The notes below the pieces were generated by a model. That model was not told the DNA's origin. It worked only from the letters and a program-made list of their open reading frames with translations, and made no database searches. The position numbers and the translations under genes were made by a program. A stretch of DNA of 64,000 nt from an uncultured Clostridia bacterium (GTDB lineage Bacteria > Bacillota > Clostridia > Oscillospirales > Acutalibacteraceae), in NCBI GenBank assembly GCA_947584595.1, contig CANPWP010000006.1:1-64000 (forward strand). Reading direction: 5' to 3'. Of the stretch, positions 1 through 7,858 are shown piece by piece (within the stretch, counting starts at the first letter, position 1; every line of letters begins with the position of its first letter).

Positions 1-163
1 TGCTGATTATATTAACGCCTTTCTTTCTACCAGCGAAGTTTTCTAATTTTGTAACACATCATTGACAAACCTACATATTCGTATTCTCGAAGATTTTTAA
101 CAAAATTATCAATTTTTCATCTTGTTCTAAAATCTCTGCGGTATAATGGAAAATGCTCATTTT

Positions 164-521
164 TCATCCGCCGATGATTGATACCGATACGCCGCGCTTT
201 TGCGCATACTTTATAGTATTATTCGTTCCTCCGTGGGTACCGTTATAGACCGCAATCACGAGAGCGGAATGATTGACCATCCATTCGGTTCTCACTCGGA
301 AACACGCTGGACGATAGGCGGGTGAAATAAATTGAACATGATTCGCCTTTTCGGATAACTGTTGATATCGCTGTTTCCAATCGTCCGTTCAAGACCTCTC
401 AAACCCAGGAAAGGGGGAGGTACAAATCAGCACATATTTCCGATTCCGTCCAATTCAGCTTTTCGGGACGGTGCCCTGTAAAGCAGAAATGATGCAACTG
501 CATTTCGCTTTCTAATAACAT
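164..521 (-). pseudogene. SLOG-superfamily (DUF1273-like) gene, disrupted
   Basis: Minus strand has RBS GGAGGAGAACGA then ATG at 521: MLLESEMQLHHFCFTGHRPEKLNWTESEI..., stop, then in another frame DWKQRYQQLSEKANHVQFISPAYRPACFRVRTEWMVNHSALVIAVYNGTHGGTNNTIKYAQKRGVSVSIIGG*. Motifs FTGHRPEKL and YNGTHGGTNNTIKYA. Confidence 0.65.
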
Positions 522-656
522 TCGTTCTCCTCCGAAAAAGTATAGGCATATACAGTTTCACATAACGGTAAGACCTATACAATAATTTTCTACGAAAGCG
601 GCATAAAAAACGGTAAAATATATACAGATAAACGGTATCGGAAAGAAGGTGATGCA

Positions 657-968
657 GTGAACACTAACGAGAGGCTTCAACGGTTGCTGAAGGAACGTGG
701 CCGGTCGATGTATAGGCTGTCTTTAAAAAGCGGACTTTCGCAGGCAACGCTTGCAAACATATTCCGCCGAAATACCATTCCTTCAATTGCAACCCTGAAA
801 GCGATCTGCAAGGGGTTCGGCATCACGTTGGCTCAGTTTTTCGCAGAAGGTGAAATGGTTGAAATGTCCCCCGACCTCAAAGAACTGTTTGACTGTTGGA
901 ACTGTCTTACGGTAGGGCAAAAGGCCGCCGCTTTGCAGATGCTAAAAGCTATGAGTCACAAAAACTGA
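657..968 (+). CDS. XRE-family helix-turn-helix regulator
   Basis: SRMYRLSLKSGLSQATLANIFRRNTIPSIATLKAICKGFGITLAQFF-type HTH_3 domain. Confidence 0.85.
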   Translation: MNTNERLQRLLKERGRSMYRLSLKSGLSQATLANIFRRNTIPSIATLKAICKGFGITLAQFFAEGEMVEMSPDLKELFDCWNCLTVGQKAAALQMLKAMSHKN

Positions 969-1471
969 CAAAGGCATAAAAAATGCGTAGCTGATTCTCG
1001 GAATTGACTACGCATTTTCTTTTTCTCCGATTGCCGAATTATGAGAAGTACCGACTCCGCCGTCAAAAAAAACAGATTGTCGATAGGGAGTTCCATCCGT
1101 AAAATATCGGACAGACTTTCTCCGTCCACCATAAGTTGTTCAACTATACTGCCATAGGCGCTCAGTTCATAATTTGCAGATTCGAGAAGCGTGATTTTCC
1201 AGCACCCAACATCGGTCACAAGCGGTTCTCGATAGTCTTTCTCGGCCCATGACTAGACTTTTTGCAGAATGTCCCTTACCACCTCGGTCCCGATATAAAG
1301 CTGACGGCTCCTGCTGCGCAGATAGTTGCCGTTTCCGTATTGGTAGGCATTAAACCAAACCCTACCGCTTTCCGAAACAGTAAGATGTTGCTCCACTTCG
1401 TCGCTCGGTGCCGGTTCGGGCCCGTATGCGATGATATTCGCTTCGATTCTGAATTTTTTCATTTTCATCAC
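956..1471 (-). pseudogene. Accessory-element hypothetical protein interrupted by in-frame TAG (supplied as two ORFs 1253..1471 and 956..1219)
   Basis: Both ORFs share one frame; sequence reads ...GTEVVRDILQKV-TAG-SWAEKDYREPLVTDVGCWKITLLES... with a single TAG at 1253-1255. Confidence 0.65.
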
Positions 1472-1507
1472 CGCCCAGCCCGCCTGTTCAAAAACGGCAT
1501 TCTTCTT

Positions 1508-1798
1508 TTATGCTACTTTTCGCTCGACAAACCAGCGGCCGATATTGTTGCCGGTCAGTGCTGCGCTTCTTTCAAAAAAGAGATAGCTTTGATGCCCGTT
1601 GATAATGATCGTGTACCTGTCGCCTTGGTCTCCGGCTTTCATCGCTGCGGCTTGGCGAATATCCGTGATACGGTCGATTGTGTATTTCTCGCCGTCCTCC
1701 CAGACGATCACTCTGGGGAGCATCGTTCCGTCCTGGGCGAAATCAACCCGCACTTTCACATAAACCTTGATCGGCTTAGTCGTAGAGTCCTGCTTCAT
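1508..1798 (-). CDS. Hypothetical protein of integrative-element type (MKQDSTTKPIKVYVKVRVDFAQDG...)
   Basis: 97-aa ORF with internal ATG, collinear with the ImmA/XRE block. Confidence 0.5.
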   Translation of the reverse strand: MKQDSTTKPIKVYVKVRVDFAQDGTMLPRVIVWEDGEKYTIDRITDIRQAAAMKAGDQGDRYTIIINGHQSYLFFERSAALTGNNIGRWFVERKVA

Positions 1799-2336
1799 CT
1801 GGTACCTCCACGTCCCGCAAAAAATTGCTCCTCGCATTGATAGGCGGTTCTATCAGTTTATATCCTTTCCATTTCATGACTCGGAATTTGAAGTCCAGCA
1901 GTTCTATGGGAACATACAGCGTCGCTGCCGCCGCAAAGAAAGTCGTGTCCCCATTCAGTACATCCAAAACCTCGTCATCGTCGAGCAAAGCTCCGCCGCA
2001 AAGAGATTTGCATCCTTTTCCAGTTCGGAGGTCTGGTCGAAGAGTGCGACCTCATGGAAAGCGTGTATCCCGGTGGCGCGGTGGTTCGTGGCATGACATA
2101 ACTCATGTGCCACGATGATGCGCTGGATGACACTTGGCAGATCGCTGTTTATCGTGATGCTTCGTATCCGCTTGCTTTCCAGAAAAAAGCCTTTTATTGC
2201 ATCGGGGTGTGTTCCCAGCGGCTGATAAAGCAGTTTGATTCCGAGTTCTTTGCATAGCCTGAACGGATCGGTCTCGCAATATTTCCGTTTCAGTTTCTCG
2301 ACCGATTCGCTGATTTCCGCATAGGTTACCGTTCAC
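1776..2336 (-). pseudogene. ImmA/IrrE-family metallopeptidase, frameshifted
   Basis: Minus-strand frame VTYAEISESVEKLKRKYCETDPFRLCKELGIKLLYQ...IQRIIVAHELCHATNHRATGIHAFHEVALFDQTSELEKDANLFAAEL (HExxH = HELCH) then shifts into ORF 1776..1988 LDDDEVLDVLNGDTTFFAAAATL...; consistent with one missing T near 1990. Confidence 0.75.
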
Positions 2337-2365
2337 CCCTCCTTTATACCAAAATATGTAAGATG

Positions 2366-2566
2366 TTATTGTGTGCGGCCGTTCTGTCTTTCCTCAGAAC
2401 ATTTCAGACAAACATTCTTTTTTGAGACAATTACTTTCAATGGCAATATGGGTGGCAACCCGTCATTTGGTAGATAACCGTACCTCGCCGCACAGGAAAT
2501 TTTATCGCAATCGTATGCCGTGATTTTTCCATCATACAACGGACAGTAAAACTTTAAATTATCCAT
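2366..2566 (-). CDS. Small Cys-containing hypothetical protein
   Basis: 66-aa ORF, cysteines including CxxC at the C-terminus, within the regulator block. Confidence 0.4.
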   Translation of the reverse strand: MDNLKFYCPLYDGKITAYDCDKISCAARYGYLPNDGLPPILPLKVIVSKKNVCLKCSEERQNGRTQ

Positions 2567-2615
2567 TCTTTTATCCCAGACTATTTTATCAATAATTCTG
2601 TCCCCAAAAATGGAC

Positions 2616-3059
2616 TTATCCCTTTTTATGATGTCCGAATTTCGCTTTCGCTTCCTCTTTGCAAGTAATGTATGCTTTCATAACAGCCTCGAAAAAGTCG
2701 TCCTTCTGATCGTGGGTCAGTTCGCCACCCGCAAAGAGAGCCGCATTTGCCTGCAGAAGTTCATTCATATCACGAACCCCGGCGGCTCCGTATCGTTCAC
2801 GGGCTTCTTCAATGTAGCCGTCTTTTTCGATTTCCTCCAATGGGTTATCGCAATCATCATCGGAAAGGAATTTAACCGACACCTTCAGCGCCTTTGCCAA
2901 TTTCAGCATTGTGCCTTGCCGCGGACGTTTGACTCCCTGCTCATAGGCTGCGATGGTGCGAAGAGACACGCCCACCTTCTCCGCAAGCTGCGCTTGGGAA
3001 TCGCCAAGTTCAGATCGTGCGGTTTTCACCTTTTCAGCAAACGTCATCATTTTGCTCAT
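2616..3059 (-). CDS. XRE-family regulator (ImmR-like)
   Basis: FAEKVKTARSELGDSQAQLAEKVGVSLRTIAAYEQGVKRPRQGTMLKLAKAL HTH; upstream of ImmA-like gene. Confidence 0.85.
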   Translation of the reverse strand: MSKMMTFAEKVKTARSELGDSQAQLAEKVGVSLRTIAAYEQGVKRPRQGTMLKLAKALKVSVKFLSDDDCDNPLEEIEKDGYIEEARERYGAAGVRDMNELLQANAALFAGGELTHDQKDDFFEAVMKAYITCKEEAKAKFGHHKKG

Positions 3060-3080
3060 TCACTCCTTCTGAAATCAAAA

Positions 3081-3136
3081 AGTTCATAAAAGTTCATAAA
3101 AATCTATTGACAATAGTTGCTATACTGTTCGTGAAC
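3081..3136. promoter_or_regulatory. Candidate operator region for the XRE regulator
   Basis: Tandem 10-mers AGTTCATAAA AGTTCATAAA (3081-3100) and palindrome GTTCGTGAAC (3127-3136) immediately upstream of the 3059 start. Confidence 0.4.
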
Positions 3137-3294
3137 TTTTCGGAACTACGGTTTCCTTATACTCTCAAAATGGGAACTTGTCAAGAGGTAAGTTCAAAGA
3201 AGTGTTGTTTCCGAGAAATTCAGACCTAAGAAAAGCAATATGACTAACAAGGGAAAACTACTCATTGTCAATTTAATCAAGGGGGCTTACTGTC

Positions 3295-3786
3295 AATCGT
3301 ATTAACCAGACATGGACAACCGATATAACATATATTAAAACTTTGAAAGAAGGTACATTCTTTCTGATGACCTTTATCGACTATTTCAGTAAGCATGTAG
3401 TTGGCTGGGATTTAACCGAACGGCAAACTGCCGATGATGTCATAAAGACTCTTAAATTGGCTATAAAAAAACGTAATCCTCCACCGGGACTAATAATACA
3501 TTCCGACAAAGGCAGTCAGTTCAGATCACGTAAATACCGCGCCACGCTAAGTAAGCACAACTTCTTATCTAATTATACCTCACTTGATCATTCGTGCGAT
3601 GAGAACGCTGCACAAGAGTCCTTTCATTCCCTGCTGAAAAAAGAATGTATTTACCAGTCCAAACCCCGTACTTATGAAGAAGCCTACACTATGATATTTG
3701 ACTACATAGAGAATTTTTACAACTCGGTTAGAATTCACTCTTCTATTGACTACCTTTCTCCTTGTGAATTTGAAAACTTTTTGTAA
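3295..3786 (+). mobile_element. IS3-family transposase orfB, 5'-truncated remnant
   Basis: rve/DDE core: NRINQTWTTDITYIKTLKEGTFFLMTFIDYFSKHVVGWDL...IIHSDKGSQFRS...CDENAAQESFHSLLKKE...YNSVRIHSSIDYLSP; no orfA or N-terminal part. Confidence 0.85.
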
Positions 3787-4140
3787 AATCCCCCTCTGGG
3801 AGAGTTTAAATTATTGACAAAGTCCCTTTTGAACCCCCTAACCGAAAGGGGGTTCGTTTGTATCAAAATTACGGTTATTTGCCACGTCGCAATAAGTGAC
3901 GCTAATTGAAAGTCCGCTTTATAGCGGACTTTTTCTTTTTGCTGTTGTTTTTCACAAAAGTCTCTTTGTATGGGACAAGGTAAAAAATACAAAAATGCTT
4001 TGTATAGCAGGACGACCCTTGCTGTCACCCTAAAATAAAAATGCATATATAAAATTATCTCTTGAAAATTCCACAAAATACTTTTAAAAGACTTTTTATT
4101 ATGGTAAAATAACATATATTTAATTTTGGAGGTAAAAATT

Positions 4141-4485
4141 ATGCCTTTTATAAATATAATGGTAAATACAGAAGTAACACAAGAAAAACAACTTGCCGTA
4201 AAAACAAAATTAGGCAAAGCTATTTCTGTTTTTCCCGGAAAAAGTGAATCATATCTTATGATTAATATAAAGCCTGAGTGTGATCTTTATTTTGGCGGAA
4301 AAAGCGATACTCCGATTGCAATGGGAGAAGTAAAACTTTTCGGCAGTTCGACAAGAGATTATTATGAAAAATTCACTGCGGAGTTTTGCAAAATTATGAA
4401 AGAAGAGCTAAATATTCCTCAGGATAAAACTTATGTAACTTATCAGGAAATAGAAAACTGGGGCTATAACGGTTTTAACTTTTAA
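4141..4485 (+). CDS. MIF (macrophage migration inhibitory factor)/phenylpyruvate tautomerase-like protein
   Basis: [10 protein letters not shown]... with Pro-2, [38 protein letters not shown]-terminus; GGAGG RBS before ATG 4141. Confidence 0.85.
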   Translation: MPFINIMVNTEVTQEKQLAVKTKLGKAISVFPGKSESYLMINIKPECDLYFGGKSDTPIAMGEVKLFGSSTRDYYEKFTAEFCKIMKEELNIPQDKTYVTYQEIENWGYNGFNF

Positions 4486-4496
4486 CGGAGGATATT

Positions 4497-4913
4497 ATGA
4501 AATCATACAGAAAAGAGCTTTGGTTTAATACAACCTCAAGAAGACAGATTATAAGAATTACGGAGGATATTCAGCAGGCAATTAACGAAAGCGGGATTAA
4601 TGAAGGTTTAGTTCTTGTTAATGCAATGAATATTACGGCATCTGTTTTTATAAATGATGATGAAAGCGGTCTTCATTCCGATTACGAAAAATGGCTTGAA
4701 AAGTTAGCGCCCGAAAAACCATACAGCCAATATGCTCATAACGGCTTTGAGGATAATGCGGACGCTCACCTTAAGCGCACCATTATGGGCAGAGAGGTCG
4801 TATGCGCCATTACAAACGGAAGACTTGATTTCGGCACATGGGAGCAGATTTTCTATTACGAGCTTGACGGGAAACGCAATAAGCACGTATTGGTTAAAAT
4901 TATAGGTGAATAA
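4497..4913 (+). CDS. yjbQ: YjbQ/UPF0047 family protein (secondary thiamine-phosphate synthase-like)
   Basis: [41 protein letters not shown]... family signature. Confidence 0.85.
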   Translation: MKSYRKELWFNTTSRRQIIRITEDIQQAINESGINEGLVLVNAMNITASVFINDDESGLHSDYEKWLEKLAPEKPYSQYAHNGFEDNADAHLKRTIMGREVVCAITNGRLDFGTWEQIFYYELDGKRNKHVLVKIIGE

Positions 4914-4936
4914 TAAGGAAGGGCTGAGGGTTAAAA

Positions 4937-5986
4937 ATGAAAATTGTCGTACTTGCAGGCGGATTAAGTACAGAGCGAGATGTATCCATATCATCAGGCT
5001 CATTGGTAGCAAAAGCGTTGAGAGAAAGAGGCCATAATGTAGTTCTTTTAGATGTTTTTACGGGTTATGAGGAAGACATATGCGATATTGACGCTTTGTT
5101 CAAAAAAAATTATGATTTTACCGAAAATACGGGAGTTAAAGAAGAAATTCCAGATTTAGAGAAAATAAAAAAATCACGAAAAGATAAAACAAACCGTTTG
5201 CTCGGCAGGAATGTTGCAGAAATCTGTACAGAAGCAGATATTACCTTTTTAGCGCTTCACGGAGATATGGGAGAAAACGGAAAACTCCAGGCAACCTTTG
5301 ATGTTTTGGGTATTAAATACACAGGTTCAGGGTATCTCGGTTCAGCCCTTGCAATGGATAAAGGACTCACAAAAAGCGTACTTATTCAAAATAAAATTAA
5401 AACTCCTGAAGGAGATTATTATAATATTGAAGACGAAAAAAATGGAAATATATACAACTGGGATTTTTTTCCGTGTGTTGTCAAGCCTTGTTCGGGGGGT
5501 TCAAGCGTAGGTATTACAAAAGCAAATAATTCGGAAGAATTTAAAGAATCCGTAAAGCAGGCCTTTAAATTCGAAAAAGAAGTTGTTGTTGAACATTTTA
5601 TTAAAGGCAGAGAATTTTCCGTAGGTGTTTTAGAGGGTAAAGCGTTACCGCCCATCGAGATTATCCCAAAAACAGGGTTTTACGACTATAAGTCAAAATA
5701 TCAGGCAGGACTTACAGTTGAAATCTGTCCCGCCGATATTGATGAAGAAACAGACAAAAATTTAAGAAATGCCGCAGAAGAATGTTTTAAGTCTTTAAAA
5801 TTACAGGCTTACGGCAGAATTGACTTTATACTCGATAAAAACGGAGATGCTTATTGTTTAGAGGCCAATACACTTCCCGGAATGACTCCCACAAGCCTTT
5901 TACCTCAGGAAGCGAATGTTGTGGGATTAAACTACGGTGAGCTTTGCGAAAAAATTATTGAGATTTCCCTCAAAAAATATAATTAA
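4937..5986 (+). CDS. ddl: D-alanine--D-alanine ligase
   Basis: ATP-grasp; GSGYLGSALAMDKGLTK, KPCSGGSSVGITK, EANTLPGMTPTSLLP. Confidence 0.93.
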   Translation: MKIVVLAGGLSTERDVSISSGSLVAKALRERGHNVVLLDVFTGYEEDICDIDALFKKNYDFTENTGVKEEIPDLEKIKKSRKDKTNRLLGRNVAEICTEADITFLALHGDMGENGKLQATFDVLGIKYTGSGYLGSALAMDKGLTKSVLIQNKIKTPEGDYYNIEDEKNGNIYNWDFFPCVVKPCSGGSSVGITKANNSEEFKESVKQAFKFEKEVVVEHFIKGREFSVGVLEGKALPPIEIIPKTGFYDYKSKYQAGLTVEICPADIDEETDKNLRNAAEECFKSLKLQAYGRIDFILDKNGDAYCLEANTLPGMTPTSLLPQEANVVGLNYGELCEKIIEISLKKYN

Positions 5987-5997
5987 CAGGTACATAT

Positions 5998-7368
5998 ATG
6001 AAAAAATTTACTCTTAAACAGGTTTCAGAAGCCTGCAACGGAAAATTCGTAGGCGATGAAAAATATCTTAATTATCCAATTACCTCGGTTGAGCGTGACA
6101 GCAGGGAGATAAAAGAAGGCAGTTTGTTTCTTGCAATTAAAGGCGCAAGGGTAGACGGTCATGAGTTTATTGAAAAATGCTATGAGCGAGGAGCAGTATG
6201 TGCATTATGCGAGAAAGCTCCTGAAAATCCTCAAAAGCCCTATATTCTTGTAAATTCAACTCTTGAGGCAGTAAAGCAAATTGCAGAAAGCTATCGTCAG
6301 CTATTTGATATTCCCGTAATAGGAATTTCGGGAAGCGTGGGCAAAACCTCAACTAAAGAAATGATTGCTTCTGTCTTAAGCCAAAAATTCAAGGTACATA
6401 AAACAACGGGAAATTTAAATAATGAGCTTGGCGTTCCCTTAACCCTGTTTGGTCTTGAAGAAGAACATCAGGCGGCAGTTATTGAAATGGGCATTTCAAA
6501 CTTTGGCGAAATGCAGAGAATTTCCAAAATGGTTAAGCCCACGATTTGTGTTATTACAATTATCGGAAGCTGTCATTTGGAAAATTTGGGTAATAGAGAC
6601 GGTGTTTTGAAAGCCAAAACAGAAATGTTTGAAAATATGACCGATAATGCAAAAATAATTTTAAACGGCGATGATGATAAGCTAAACACAATTAAAGAGG
6701 TTCGAGGTATTAAGCCTGAATTTTACGGTTTAAACAGTGATAATAAATATTACGCAGTAAATATAAAAAATAACGGCACGAAGGGTGTTGACTGTACTCT
6801 TTGTTTTGATAATACAAAATTAAATGTAACGATTCCTGCTTTGGGCAATTATATGGTTTCCAATGCTTTGGCGGCTGTTGCGGTTGGCAAAGCGTTGGGA
6901 TTATCTGACGAACAGTTAATAAGCGGTGTTGAAAGTTATAAAACAGTAGGCAGCCGTGCAAATTTAATAAGAGCCCAGAAAGTTACAATTATAGACGATT
7001 GTTATAACGCAAATCCCAATTCGGTAAAAGCGGCTGTTGATACCCTTGCAAATTTCAGCGGAAGAAAAGTTGCTGTTTTAGGAGATATGAAAGAGCTGGG
7101 AAAAACCGAATTGCAGTTGCATAATGAAATTGGCGCTTATGCCGCTCAAAAGGGTATAGATGTTGTTGTAGCCATCGGACCACTTGCAAAGGAGATCTAT
7201 ACGGGAACAAAAATTGAAAGCAGTACTGCACAGACTTTTTATTATGAAACAGTAGAGAAGGCACAGGAAAACTTAAAAGAAATTTTACAAGCAGGAGACA
7301 TCGTACTTGTAAAGGCGTCTCATTCAATGCAGTTTGAAAAAATTGTAAACTATTTAAAACAAATATAA
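5998..7368 (+). CDS. murF: UDP-N-acetylmuramoyl-tripeptide--D-alanyl-D-alanine ligase
   Basis: GISGSVGKTSTKEMIASVL, DDCYNANPNSVKAAVDTL; after ddl. Confidence 0.93.
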   Translation: MKKFTLKQVSEACNGKFVGDEKYLNYPITSVERDSREIKEGSLFLAIKGARVDGHEFIEKCYERGAVCALCEKAPENPQKPYILVNSTLEAVKQIAESYRQLFDIPVIGISGSVGKTSTKEMIASVLSQKFKVHKTTGNLNNELGVPLTLFGLEEEHQAAVIEMGISNFGEMQRISKMVKPTICVITIIGSCHLENLGNRDGVLKAKTEMFENMTDNAKIILNGDDDKLNTIKEVRGIKPEFYGLNSDNKYYAVNIKNNGTKGVDCTLCFDNTKLNVTIPALGNYMVSNALAAVAVGKALGLSDEQLISGVESYKTVGSRANLIRAQKVTIIDDCYNANPNSVKAAVDTLANFSGRKVAVLGDMKELGKTELQLHNEIGAYAAQKGIDVVVAIGPLAKEIYTGTKIESSTAQTFYYETVEKAQENLKEILQAGDIVLVKASHSMQFEKIVNYLKQI

Positions 7369-7383
7369 ATAAGCAAGTATCTA

Positions 7384-7840
7384 CAAAAGGGCTGTCTCAA
7401 AACGAATTAAGTTTTGAGACAGCCCTTACTGCTTAGTATGATTAAAACTAAATAGATGGATATAAATATTTTATGCATAATTGTAGTGACAGCTCTTGTG
7501 CGACAATGTCGTAAAACTAAGCAAAGTCTTATAAAAAAATTGCCTCCCTCTGACGAGAAATTCCCCTATAAGGGAAAATGTTACGAAATGACAAAAGGGT
7601 TACCGTTTTCGCAGAAAAAAATGGCTGCGATGAAGCCACAGACGGAGGGAAAGAAAACGCTTGAATTAAAGCAGCCCTGTTTCAAAAAAGTTTAATTTGT
7701 CAAATATCTCTCCCTCAGTCAAAACTTTCGTTTTGACAGCTCTCTCGTCAGAGGGAGCCGAACACAAACATAAAAGTTTATTTTAAACCCCTCAGTCAGC
7801 TTACGCTGACTCCTTCATAATTGAAGGAGCTTTTAAAAAT
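7384..7840 (+). repeat. Composite intergenic hairpin repeat, copy 1
   Basis: Begins with GGGCTGTCTCAAAACGAATTAAGTTTTGAGACAGCCC hairpin; homologous over its length to the reverse complement of 46478..46966. Confidence 0.8.
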
Positions 7841-7858
7841 ATTATTTCAGTGAATTAA

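Noticed and set aside
1262-1840. 192-aa plus-strand ORF
   Set aside because: Overlaps the better supported minus-strand ORFs of the accessory block; composition looks like reverse-frame translation.
3109-3128. TTGACA...TATACT as a sigma-A promoter
   Set aside because: Only about 8 bp between the two boxes, so not a functional -35/-10 pair.
7456-7695. ORF MDINILCIIVVTALVRQ... and its paralogue at 46631..46888
   Set aside because: Both ORFs lie entirely inside the composite hairpin repeat; similarity is due to the shared repeat DNA, and the C-terminal parts diverge where modules differ. Not credible proteins.
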